Below, piece by piece: positions 37,471-46,192 of a stretch of DNA of 64,000 bases. The notes below the pieces were generated by a model, which did no database searches, was not told the DNA's origin, and was given only the letters and a program-made list of their open reading frames with translations. The stretch comes from Corynebacterium urogenitale. GTDB taxonomy: Bacteria; Actinomycetota; Actinomycetes; Mycobacteriales; Mycobacteriaceae. The translations under genes and the position numbers were made by a program. The stretch covers positions 1,922,001-1,986,000 of the forward strand of contig NZ_CP045032.1 of the NCBI RefSeq assembly GCF_009026825.1, in the 5' to 3' direction. The stretch's first letter is position 1. The number at the start of each line of letters is the position of its first letter.

Positions 37471-40400
37471 TCATTCCGCCACCACCGTTTTCTTCTCGCC
37501 TGCCTCTTCGATCGCCACCTGCACCAGCCATGGTTCGGAGTGGACGTACATCGCCCTGCCAGGTTCACGCCGGCATAACTTCTGCCCAGCGATAGGCCCG
37601 TCCTCCCGCGGCGCGCTGAGCAGCAACCATGCCGTTTGATCGCGCATCGTTTGCAAAAGCGGCTGGTAACTTGCGCGGGCGAATGCACCAGAGCGTCGCC
37701 CCATGATGATGTGCAACCCGATATCCGCAGCGTAGGGAAGAACGGGCTGCAGGATATCGAGACCTGGGTCCGCGTCAGCATCGTCGACAACCACGAATAG
37801 CTCAGGCCCTTCCCACCAGGATCGCGTTCGAAGCTGCTCCGGTGTCACCTCAGACCCGGGGATCCGTTCCTGCAAGACGCTGAGCAAGCTGCGAAGCTTC
37901 TCCCGAAAGTCCTCGGGAATCGCATAGCCTTCTTCACCGAGCAAGCCGCGCCTGGCATCCGTGATGAGGAATTCCGCATTCTCACCAGCACGCGCCCTGA
38001 GAGAACGCACCACGCTGCGCACGGCAGCTGTGACACCAGAGCCGGACTGTCCGATCGCTATGAAGTGCGGAATTGAGGCATAGTCCCACGTCACTGGGCC
38101 CAAACGTGGGCCACCGAGGGCGAATGATCCTTCAGGCACCTCACCAGCCAGCAACAGTTGTGGCAGCACCTTCATCTGCAACTGTGGCTCACCGCGCTCA
38201 GTGGTGACCTGGCGAATATGCTCAATATCCTGCGGCGCCACCTTTGCAACTTGGAAGTGCTTGCCCCTGTGCGATACGCCGCGGCCTGGAATATCGGGCA
38301 GACTGCGCTGAGCATCCCGGAAATGCGCATCCAATGCCGTCATCTGGAACTCCACCTGCCCGGTGAGCACATCGCGCAAGGCGGGCCGGAAGTTCCACCG
38401 CAAAGCGGTGACAACCACATGCAGCCCCTGTTCCAGGCCGGACGTTGTCATCCGAATAAGGCGCTGCTCTTCCTCACCGAGCTGGTCGACACCATCAATA
38501 ATGAGCAACCGCGGCCCCTTGCGCAGTTCCACCTCATCGAGAAGCCGCGATAACTGATCTGTGCCCACAGCTGCGGCAACCTGTGGCAGGCGGGTAAGGT
38601 GCGCTAAGCCTCCACCCGGGTCGAAAATGTAGATCGGCACACCGGGAGAGGACAGCGCCATCCCCGCCACCAAGGCCCGCACAAAACTGGTTTTCCCGGT
38701 GCGCGGCTGCCCAACCACAGCCCAGTGGCGTCGTGTCATATCAATCGAGTACGGCACCTGCTCTCCCTCAAAAGGCAAGTCCTCCATGCCCACGCGCGCG
38801 ACAAACGGCTGCTCTGCCTCGATGATCTCCCACGCCGGCAGGTTCTCCGGCAATGGAGGAAGCCACACCTGGTTGTGTGTGGGTCCCTGTAGGTTGTTGA
38901 CGACCATCTGCAACGTGGTCGTTGTGGATTCCAATTCGACGCCAAGTCGCCGCACTAAACGCTGGTCGCGTGGCAGCTCAGGGCCGGAGACGTAGGCCGA
39001 TTGGAAGCGCACGGTGTCCTGCGCACTGAGGATCGCCGCACCAGGCGTAGCTGGAAGTTCGTATGCAGCGGGCGAACCGATGAGCGCTCGAGACTCCGAG
39101 GCCGAAAACGTCCGAAGTGCAATGCGGTACGACAAGTGTGATTCCAGACCGCGCAGGCGCCCCTCCTCCAGCCGTTGGCTCGCGAGCAGCAAATGCATCC
39201 TTAAACTGCGGCCCAGCCTGCCGATGGCCGCGAAAACATCGGCGAACTCGGGGCGGGCATGAAGGAGTTCAGAAAATTCATCCACGACGATGAACAATGC
39301 CGGCATGGCACCGGGATGGCGTTCGTTGAATTCTATGGCTGTCGTCAGACCAGCGGCGCGAAGCCTTTCCTGTCGACGGTGCATCTCCCCGAGGAGGGAA
39401 TCCTGCATGCGATCCACCAAGCCAGCCTCGTCAGCCAAGTTGGTGATAATGGCGCTGGTGTGTGGCAGCTTTTCCATTCCTAAAAAGGACGCACCGCCCT
39501 TGAAGTCAACGAGGATGAAGTTCAGTTCCTCTGGCGAATGATTGTGAGCGAAGCTGATCACGACAGATTTGAGCAGTTCCGACTTGCCACTACCGGTCGC
39601 ACCAACGCAAAGTCCGTGGGGCCCAATGCCTCCCATCGCTGATTCCTTAATGTCGAGGTACACCGGGGTTCCGGAAAAACCGATCGGTGCGCGTAAATCG
39701 CCACCCGGCAGTTCCAGCAAACTCGTTGATCCCCGCACGCGGGATCGGGCACGGCACACCTGCGCAAGCTCCACGTCGCTGAGCTGATCAGCCACGCCAA
39801 ATGGAGCCCATCCATCGACCGTCCATGCGGACAAGACACTGCCACTGGCCTCATCACTGACATCGAGCAGCAGGCCCTGACCTTTGGCGTTTTCCACCCA
39901 CTCCGGCGAAGGATTCGTCACGACTGCTCCCGCCATCACCGGTGTTGCACCGTCACAGAACACGACTTTCTGTGGGCCATCGTGCGGTAACCATTCATCG
40001 TGCGGTCCTTTGATGGTCAGCGCATCGGGATCTTGCATTGCCAATTGAGCCTGCATCGACCGCGCCAAACCCGGCGCGCCATCGCCGACGAGGACCACGC
40101 AATGGAAACTGGCCAGTTCCACGGCTACTGGAGCCTCGATTGTGGCGTTGCTCAAAGCCAGATCGCGCAGACTCATCGCACTCACTGGCTCAAGATCCTC
40201 CGGTGGAGCGTTGACAGGAATCTCCAATGGATCCTCCGGCGCTTGTGTCGCCGTTCCAAGCCGGACTGTCCCTGGCGTACCGGTGACATCGGCATCGCAG
40301 AAGATACGTGTCCATAGGGTGTGCGGATTCGGGTGCGCCTCCTCCATCTTTGCCAACTGTTCAGCTCGGGCACGTTGAAGTGCATCGCGAAGTGCATCGA

Positions 40401-40635
40401 TATGGCGGTGGAAGGAGCGGCGAAGCTCATCGACATTCGTTCCTGGCGAGAACATCATCGCCATCGAGCCGAGCAGCATGAGTGGAAAAATGAACGTCAT
40501 CGGCGAGCGCCCAGCCCCAGAGAGAATCATCGCACCGATCATTCCCACAACTGCCACGAGCATGACGGCGGGCATCAACATACGAATGAAAGGCGGCTTG
40601 TCCTTCGGCAGCGTCGGTGGTGCCTGCGATTGCAT
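37471..40635 (-). CDS. eccC: ESX-4 secretion ATPase EccC
   Basis: 1054 residues. Two N-terminal membrane helices (MLMPAVMLVAVVGMIGAMIL; FIFPLMLLGSMAMMF) lead to three FtsK/SpoIIIE-type ATPase domains. Walker A motifs are GATGSGKSELL (about residue 345) and GQPRTGKTSF (about 643); the third is degenerate, GQSGSGVTAAV (about 860), lacking the Lys. Walker B FIVVDEFSEL is in domain 1. EccC is the motor that recognises and drives WXG100 substrates through the ESX membrane complex. It is divergent from eccD and lies upstream of the Rv3446c-like gene and esx pair. Confidence 0.95.
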   Translation of the reverse strand: MQSQAPPTLPKDKPPFIRMLMPAVMLVAVVGMIGAMILSGAGRSPMTFIFPLMLLGSMAMMFSPGTNVDELRRSFHRHIDALRDALQRARAEQLAKMEEAHPNPHTLWTRIFCDADVTGTPGTVRLGTATQAPEDPLEIPVNAPPEDLEPVSAMSLRDLALSNATIEAPVAVELASFHCVVLVGDGAPGLARSMQAQLAMQDPDALTIKGPHDEWLPHDGPQKVVFCDGATPVMAGAVVTNPSPEWVENAKGQGLLLDVSDEASGSVLSAWTVDGWAPFGVADQLSDVELAQVCRARSRVRGSTSLLELPGGDLRAPIGFSGTPVYLDIKESAMGGIGPHGLCVGATGSGKSELLKSVVISFAHNHSPEELNFILVDFKGGASFLGMEKLPHTSAIITNLADEAGLVDRMQDSLLGEMHRRQERLRAAGLTTAIEFNERHPGAMPALFIVVDEFSELLHARPEFADVFAAIGRLGRSLRMHLLLASQRLEEGRLRGLESHLSYRIALRTFSASESRALIGSPAAYELPATPGAAILSAQDTVRFQSAYVSGPELPRDQRLVRRLGVELESTTTTLQMVVNNLQGPTHNQVWLPPLPENLPAWEIIEAEQPFVARVGMEDLPFEGEQVPYSIDMTRRHWAVVGQPRTGKTSFVRALVAGMALSSPGVPIYIFDPGGGLAHLTRLPQVAAAVGTDQLSRLLDEVELRKGPRLLIIDGVDQLGEEEQRLIRMTTSGLEQGLHVVVTALRWNFRPALRDVLTGQVEFQMTALDAHFRDAQRSLPDIPGRGVSHRGKHFQVAKVAPQDIEHIRQVTTERGEPQLQMKVLPQLLLAGEVPEGSFALGGPRLGPVTWDYASIPHFIAIGQSGSGVTAAVRSVVRSLRARAGENAEFLITDARRGLLGEEGYAIPEDFREKLRSLLSVLQERIPGSEVTPEQLRTRSWWEGPELFVVVDDADADPGLDILQPVLPYAADIGLHIIMGRRSGAFARASYQPLLQTMRDQTAWLLLSAPREDGPIAGQKLCRREPGRAMYVHSEPWLVQVAIEEAGEKKTVVAE

Positions 40636-40905
40636 ACGAGGGTCCCCTCCCCTGTAGTTTTCCGTCGCAGCACACCCCCTGTGCTGCGCGAGTGTCCTCA
40701 GTGTGCCACGTGCGACGTCGGTGCGCTACCGCTAATTCTTTTTTGGCGCAAAAATAGTTGCACTTATCCTTTGCGGCTGCGGATATCACGGACACCCGCT
40801 ACAGTGAACACCACATTCGCGTCTCAGAGGGCTGCTTCTGCAATAAACGAGGCACCCAGACGCGACGGGGAGTACATATCGGGGATCATTTTGGGGAGGA
40901 CCCTC
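40636..40905. promoter_or_regulatory. Divergent control region eccC / eccD
   Basis: 270 bp without a supported gene. It contains an 8-bp hairpin CGCAGCAC-N7-GTGCTGCG (40666–40688) in the eccC leader and an A/T-rich segment (40735–40760) that probably holds the promoters. A long frame entering from the left is antisense to eccC and not used. Confidence 0.5.
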
Positions 40906-42078
40906 ATGCTGGCGATCAGCATTGCAATTCCAACGAAAAACGCAACGATTAACGTCGCAGTGGCCGATCACGTGCCCGTGGCAGAGATTATTCCACACCT
41001 CGTCGAACAGGAAGCGGAGCTCCACCCTGGCCAGCATTGGCACCTTTCACGCACCATTGGCGTCATCCGTCCGGAGCATTCTTTGACCGAAGCCGGCGTA
41101 CGCCCCGGCGAGCTTCTGACGCTAGACCTCGCCCAGGTCACCGCCCCGGCACCCGAAGCCATCGAGGAACTCACCGGCCCGGTCGGCGCCAACCCGGCCT
41201 TATGGGTTGCAGCGGGGATAGGCGCACTGATCAGCATCCGTTCCGTACCTCTATTCCACCCATTGGATCACCACAGTTGGGATCGCATAGGGCTGCTCTC
41301 CGCCTCGGGGCGGGTCGATGTCTCTGTGTTATTGACCTTGGTAGTGACAGCACTCGCCGCTTTTGCCACGGCTGCAGGCTCACTCTTCGATAAACGCTAC
41401 TGCTACATCGCAGCACTCCTAGGGTTCGGCCTCGGCTTACACATCAACGTGCTGTGCGCCTGTGTTGCCGCCTCCATGCTTGTATGGCGCCCAGGCCCGG
41501 CGCGCATCGCGACGTTTACGCTCAGTGTCTTTTCCGCGATCAACGTATTTCCGGGACTAACCCTCATCTTTGCGCTCATCACCTTGGCCTATGCGGGGCA
41601 GATCGCCGTGGTCATTGCACGAATATCACTTCCGCGCGTCCCCGCCACGGGTCTCTTCCACGAGCCGTCAACTGCGCGAGCGGGAAATGTCGTCAGTACC
41701 CATTCATCCCTCATCATCGCGGTGTGCACGGTGATTCTGGCGTGCATGTATCAACTTATTCCCGCTGGCTCTGAGCCGAGCACATGGGTGGTTGCCCTGG
41801 CTATCGTGGTAGCTCTCTGTGGGGTAAGCGCTCGAGGGACACGTCCTATCCACGCCACCGCAGTAGTCAGCATGTCCGCAGCCATCCTTGTGTGGCTTGC
41901 CTGGCACACTCCTTTAGCAATCATCGCATTGGCCCTCGTGGCATTGCCTGCCATTCGGGTGGAGTCACCGATGGTGGGCCGTCTGATCGATGTTGCGGAA
42001 GCTTTAGCCTTTACCGCTGCCATCCCGTTGGCATTGCACACGACGGGCGTCTTCGAACTGATTCGCGGGATTGGATAA
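40906..42078 (+). CDS. eccD: ESX-4 integral membrane protein EccD
   Basis: 390 residues: a ubiquitin-like N-terminal domain (MLAISIAIPTKNATINVAVA … GVRPGELLTLDLAQV, ~90 residues) and about ten or eleven membrane helices forming the ESX channel scaffold. GGGAGG 7 nt before ATG 40906 fixes the start. It is followed after 6 nt, in the same frame, by mycP. Somewhat shorter than mycobacterial EccD. Confidence 0.92.
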   Translation: MLAISIAIPTKNATINVAVADHVPVAEIIPHLVEQEAELHPGQHWHLSRTIGVIRPEHSLTEAGVRPGELLTLDLAQVTAPAPEAIEELTGPVGANPALWVAAGIGALISIRSVPLFHPLDHHSWDRIGLLSASGRVDVSVLLTLVVTALAAFATAAGSLFDKRYCYIAALLGFGLGLHINVLCACVAASMLVWRPGPARIATFTLSVFSAINVFPGLTLIFALITLAYAGQIAVVIARISLPRVPATGLFHEPSTARAGNVVSTHSSLIIAVCTVILACMYQLIPAGSEPSTWVVALAIVVALCGVSARGTRPIHATAVVSMSAAILVWLAWHTPLAIIALALVALPAIRVESPMVGRLIDVAEALAFTAAIPLALHTTGVFELIRGIG

Positions 42079-42084
42079 AACTCC

Positions 42085-43185
42085 ATGGCACCCACACCGA
42101 ACACATGCCAACACCCCACCACAGGGCCGATCTTGCCACTGGATATCCCCGAGCTCCCCCATGGGCTCGCCACAGGCCGAGATATACCCATTGCCGTCAT
42201 CGACACGGGAGCGGCTAATCCAGGAACCACCGGCGACCGCGATCATTGCCTTCTCCATGGAACGGCAGTGGCCAGTGTGCTCAAGGAAGTCGCGCCACGC
42301 AGCCACATTCACTCCATCAGGCACTCACCACACGTGGACCGTGCTGAAGGAACCGTCGAGGACCTCATCCACGCCCTCAACCGCGCCAGGGAGCATAAGG
42401 CGAAGGTCATCAATATCTCGATGGTCGCGTGCGAGGATCTCGCAGCCCTTCGCGAGGCAATCGCCAAAGCTCAAGATGCCGGCGCACTTGTGGTGTCCTC
42501 GATTGGGAACAGAGGACAGTGCGAAGAAGGCACCATGCCCTTTCCTGCCAGCGTTGAAGGTGTCATCGCGGTGGGGGCCATCGGGCAACGCGATAAGGAA
42601 CCAGCGGAAGGCTCGTGGGATGCCGGTCGCGTGCCCGCAGACTATAGCGCCCCAGGTCCATGGGCAGATCTCTACGCGCCGGGCGGTCCAGTCAGTGCGC
42701 AGCTGCATATCGATGGCAAGATCCACACTGTGGTGGGCGACCCCAATCCATTTCTCGGCACGTCCTTCGCTGCCCCAGTCGTCAGCGGAACTGCGGCGTT
42801 GGTGTGGGAGATCCTTCCTTCTTCCGACGCCACGCTGGTCTCTTCCATCATGCTCGATACCGCCACGCACGGTGGTGCCGTGCCGGGAAGCTCGCGGCCC
42901 TTGCTCGTGATTGACCCTCAGGCTGCGGTTGAGCGAGCTTTGGAAATCAGGGCTGAGAGAGCAAGTAAGCCGATTAACGAGGCAACTGCCATGCCTCTGG
43001 CCACTGATCTTTCCACCACTGTCGATACCGCGCCAAAGGTTCCAGACACGCCCAGCTACGTCGTTCCTGCTTCGGTCGCGGTCCTGGTATGCGTGGTACT
43101 GATCGTCGCGTTGGTCGTGCGAGCATTAGCTTCCGACAGAAGTCCGGCATCGGGAAGCATGGACAGCACTCTCCACGGCGCGTGA
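42085..43185 (+). CDS. mycP: Mycosin MycP-type subtilisin protease (ESX-4), no N-terminal signal peptide
   Basis: 366 residues. Subtilase triad: Asp40 in PIAVIDTG, His58 in HGTAVASV, Ser in GTSFAAPVVSG; oxyanion Asn in SSIGNRGQ. One C-terminal membrane helix (VVPASVAVLVCVVLIVALVV) followed by a short tail, as in mycosins. Mycosins normally have a signal peptide and an N-terminal extension, so Asp lies near residue 90. Here Asp is at 40 and the frame is blocked by the eccD stop 6 nt upstream, so no signal peptide can be encoded in frame. Its 3' end overlaps the convergent eccB gene by 130 bp. Confidence 0.88.
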   Translation: MAPTPNTCQHPTTGPILPLDIPELPHGLATGRDIPIAVIDTGAANPGTTGDRDHCLLHGTAVASVLKEVAPRSHIHSIRHSPHVDRAEGTVEDLIHALNRAREHKAKVINISMVACEDLAALREAIAKAQDAGALVVSSIGNRGQCEEGTMPFPASVEGVIAVGAIGQRDKEPAEGSWDAGRVPADYSAPGPWADLYAPGGPVSAQLHIDGKIHTVVGDPNPFLGTSFAAPVVSGTAALVWEILPSSDATLVSSIMLDTATHGGAVPGSSRPLLVIDPQAAVERALEIRAERASKPINEATAMPLATDLSTTVDTAPKVPDTPSYVVPASVAVLVCVVLIVALVVRALASDRSPASGSMDSTLHGA

Positions 43186-44297
43186 GCTGGGTTGCCAAAC
43201 CCGAGAGCACGTAATTCGGCTTCCGACCCGACATCGAAGCGCAAGCCGGATTCGCTAACTAACCCGAACCCACGCTCCGTCACGAGCGCCGCAGTACCGC
43301 GTGGGCCGATGTAGTGCGGACCGTCATAGGCAGGAGTCCCTGGCACGTAGGCGCTGCCAACCAGTCCGGGCAGAGCCATCCCACGGGGTTCTTCGATCCC
43401 AGTGTCCCCAACGCACAGTGTCTCAGGGGCACCCCACTCCGCGGGTTCCCGTGGCACGCCCGGCAACACCTCCACACCAGGCTGTGCGACAGCTTCCGCC
43501 AGGCTCACGTGAATCGGTACATGAGGAGAAAGGGCTTCCGCTAGCTGACGTTGAGGTCCGCGAAGCTCTGCGACGCCACCCGGTGCGGACATGAAGGCTC
43601 TGTCTCCTGCTAAAAGTACGCGACCGGCAACGTCAAAGGGCGCGGGCAACCCTGTTTTACCCTGTGGCATGCGGACATCCGGCTGCCGCTCCAGCAATCC
43701 AACGAGGTCATCGCTCACGTTCAAGGAAGGGGCACCGAGTGCCCGCGGTGCTGTCGCATCAATGAGGTAGCGCTTGTTCCCCAGCACCATCCATGTGCCA
43801 CTTGGGGCTACAAGCATCACCTGTGGGTGCTCGCGAGTCTCGGGTGCCGCCACAATGACACCGGGTTCACAGTAAATAAAGGAACTCTGCGGTGCCTCCA
43901 CGAGTCCCGGCACTACGGCAATGCCCATGGGATCGCCATGTGGGAACTCGGCCAATTGCTCTGCGGTGGACTGCTGAACCTCGGCCGGCTGCCGAAGGAC
44001 TAGGCGAGCGCTCGCGACATTGGTGATGGGATGAAACGTGTCCTCCAGTCGCACGTGGAGTGTGCCTGTTTCATCTGCGACGAGATCGGCATCCCCAATG
44101 GAGGGTTGTGGTCTCAGCAGGCCGAGCATCACTGCCCCACCAGCGATGAGCAAGCTCACCAGTACACCGACAAAAATGGCGCGCCGTTGGCTACGCAACG
44201 GATCGTGCGCCATTCGCGCATCACCAATCACCAGCGCCAATTCCAATCGGCGGAGTAGGAAGCCATAACCGGATACTTGGATACCAGTTGTACGCAT
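43056..44297 (-). CDS. eccB: ESX-4 membrane protein EccB
   Basis: 413 residues: N-terminal cytoplasmic segment with the family pattern QVSGYGFLLRRLELALV, one membrane helix (FVGVLVSLLIAGGAVMLGLL), then a large outer domain with the conserved Cys pair (FIYCEPGV and ETLCVGDTG). ATG 44297 has AAAGGGG upstream. The C-terminal ~40 residues are Thr-rich low complexity and are antisense to the membrane-anchor codons of mycP. Confidence 0.93.
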   Translation of the reverse strand: MRTTGIQVSGYGFLLRRLELALVIGDARMAHDPLRSQRRAIFVGVLVSLLIAGGAVMLGLLRPQPSIGDADLVADETGTLHVRLEDTFHPITNVASARLVLRQPAEVQQSTAEQLAEFPHGDPMGIAVVPGLVEAPQSSFIYCEPGVIVAAPETREHPQVMLVAPSGTWMVLGNKRYLIDATAPRALGAPSLNVSDDLVGLLERQPDVRMPQGKTGLPAPFDVAGRVLLAGDRAFMSAPGGVAELRGPQRQLAEALSPHVPIHVSLAEAVAQPGVEVLPGVPREPAEWGAPETLCVGDTGIEEPRGMALPGLVGSAYVPGTPAYDGPHYIGPRGTAALVTERGFGLVSESGLRFDVGSEAELRALGFGNPAHAPWRVLSMLPDAGLLSEANARTTNATISTTHTRTATEAGTT

Positions 44298-44298
44298 T

Positions 44299-44341
44299 AA
44301 TGATCCCCTTTAATTAATCCCAGTGCGTCAATGATCCCCTT
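44299..44341. repeat. 12-bp direct repeat upstream of eccB
   Basis: AATGATCCCCTT occurs at 44299–44310 and 44330–44341, a 31-bp period. On the minus strand the proximal copy contains the eccB ribosome site; the distal copy duplicates it without an ATG. Confidence 0.6.
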
Positions 44342-44468
44342 AAAGTGTGTCTCAGTATGTCACAGGATGTCCTAAAGCGCTGCGCATCAGTGGAGAAACT
44401 GATTAGATACCTCTCAAGGGATCACAACATCAAGGACACGGGGATTCGCCGTGTCTCGGGGGTAGTTC

Positions 44469-45398
44469 ATGGCTTTTCTTTCAACATTGCTCATTCTTTG
44501 TTGCGCATTGGGCTGTGGCGCAGTCGGGGGAGCTGTGTATTGGCACAGCCACCGGAAAGAGAGTTCGGCATTGCGATGGTTTCGACTCTTCACTATTCAT
44601 TCCCACCTCTGGGGTGACGCACCAGGAGCCGCCATCGAACGCCAGAGTTTTCTCGCCGGGTTGGGGCTCGACGAGATGACGCCGGACATGAAGTTTTTCC
44701 AGTCGGCGATCAGCAACAGCCAAGCTCGGTCTTTTAGCAACCTAGCTCCCCACACCCTGGTCGGCCTACCTGCCCAACTTGCCAGTCGCGTTCCCTTCGC
44801 CGCGGCGGGCTGTGACATGGTCGCCATCGCTACCTCTGCACCGGATCCTTCGCGTACCTACGAACCCCTGCCGCTGAAGTTCACGGTGCCGCCCGCGCCC
44901 ACCTGGAAGGTCGGGTTGGCAGCGGATGGCAGTCCTCTGTGCCTTCACGCAGTGCCAGGAATGACGATCGCGATTCTGGGTTCCGCCCAAGCCATCGAAA
45001 ACGCCGTCCGCGGACTGGGCTGGCCGGAACAACTGGTGACAGCACCAATCTCCGTAGATAGCTGCCAAGAATCCCTCGGCATCTGGGAAGAAGCATGGGA
45101 TTCTGCGCGCACACGCATCGTCACAGCGGTAACGAACAGCGAACACTCCGATTGGCTCGTGTCGCAAGAGCGGCCCTCAGCCAGGCAGATCAGCGAACGT
45201 TTACTCGACGGAATCTTTGCCGATGCCATCCTCGTGTACGGGCAGAGATCTGGGCATGGTCTGCTAATTCACCGCGATCACCGCCAGGCGTTCACACCTT
45301 TTATTTCCCGATCTCCGCGTCACTACGAACCGCCCGCGTCGCCTCCGCCCGCGCAGCCAGTTCCTCGTCAGCTGGATAGTCGACCTGTACCAAGTTAA
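44469..45398 (+). CDS. Unrecognised membrane-anchored protein between eccB and truA
   Basis: 309 residues. One strongly hydrophobic N-terminal helix (residues 3–25, LSTLLILCCALGCGAVGGAV) then a soluble domain with no motif I recognise (PLCLHAVPGMTIAILGSAQA; LLDGIFADAILVYGQRSGHG) and a Pro-rich C-terminus. It is divergent from eccB and lies in the ESX-4 block, so an accessory or EccE-like role is possible, but there is no sequence proof. GGGGG 7 nt before ATG 44469. Its 3' end overlaps the convergent truA by 98 bp. Confidence 0.7.
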   Translation: MAFLSTLLILCCALGCGAVGGAVYWHSHRKESSALRWFRLFTIHSHLWGDAPGAAIERQSFLAGLGLDEMTPDMKFFQSAISNSQARSFSNLAPHTLVGLPAQLASRVPFAAAGCDMVAIATSAPDPSRTYEPLPLKFTVPPAPTWKVGLAADGSPLCLHAVPGMTIAILGSAQAIENAVRGLGWPEQLVTAPISVDSCQESLGIWEEAWDSARTRIVTAVTNSEHSDWLVSQERPSARQISERLLDGIFADAILVYGQRSGHGLLIHRDHRQAFTPFISRSPRHYEPPASPPPAQPVPRQLDSRPVPS

Positions 45399-46191
45399 GG
45401 CCGTTACCCGGCGCGACCGGCACCGCGGAGCTGCGCTCGGTTTCCCCCAACAGGTCGCCGGTAAACGACTGTGGACGGCGCCCCTCTCCCACCGTCAGGC
45501 AGGCACCCACCAGGGAGCGCACCATGGACCAACAGAACGCATCGGCCACTACGTGCGCTTCATATGTTTGCGGCTCGGCGGGCGTGGACACGTCCCGCCA
45601 CTGGAACTCCTGCAGCTCGCGAATGGTGGTCGCCCCCTCGCGGGCCTTGCAATAAGCCGCAAAGTCGTTGAGGCCAATGAGCGCATCGGCCGCCGCCTGC
45701 ACCTTCTCCAGTTCGACAGGCCTGCGCCATACCGCGGTATCCCTGGCTCGCACGGGTCGCGGACCAGCCGGATTCGTCGTCACCCGGTAGATATAGTGGC
45801 GCCGCAGGGCCGAAAATCTGGCGTCGAATCCATGGGGCGCTGCGGAGGCAGCAGACAGTCGGATGTCTGCGGGCAGCATGCGCGACAACCTCCGGACCAG
45901 ATCCTCGGGCCGCTGCAGCGAGCGCTGCGTGAACGCGTCGGCAGGGATATCCGCGTGGCAGACCTGTCCATCGGCGTGCACGCCCGCATCCGTGCGCCCC
46001 GCGACCACCAGCTGGATCGGGTGGCGTGTCACCAAGGAAAGCTTTTCTTCCAAGACCCCCGCAACCGTGCGCAGCCCGCCCTTTTGCGCGGCCCAGCCGT
46101 GGAAGTCCGTACCGTCGTAGGAGACGTCCAGGCGAACGCGCACCGTCTCTCCTGTGTTCTCCTCTGCTTTGCTCTCTGCAGCGTTCGCCAC
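45301..46191 (-). CDS. truA: tRNA pseudouridine(38-40) synthase TruA
   Basis: 296 residues. DVSYDGTDFHGWAAQKG at the start, catalytic Asp in VVAGRTDAGVHADGQVCH, and FCWSMVRSLVGACLTVGEG near the end. Modifies the anticodon stem of many tRNAs. GTG 46191 begins 1 nt after the upstream stop; a later GTG (VRVRLDVSYDG) would also give a complete enzyme. The usual companion of rplQ in this region. Confidence 0.94.
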   Translation of the reverse strand: MANAAESKAEENTGETVRVRLDVSYDGTDFHGWAAQKGGLRTVAGVLEEKLSLVTRHPIQLVVAGRTDAGVHADGQVCHADIPADAFTQRSLQRPEDLVRRLSRMLPADIRLSAASAAPHGFDARFSALRRHYIYRVTTNPAGPRPVRARDTAVWRRPVELEKVQAAADALIGLNDFAAYCKAREGATTIRELQEFQWRDVSTPAEPQTYEAHVVADAFCWSMVRSLVGACLTVGEGRRPQSFTGDLLGETERSSAVPVAPGNGLNLVQVDYPADEELAARAEATRAVRSDAEIGK

Positions 46192-46192
46192 G

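Noticed and set aside
40321..40905. N-terminal extension of eccD into the eccC gene
   Set aside because: Overlaps eccC on the other strand and precedes the ubiquitin-like domain; ATG 40906 has a strong ribosome site.
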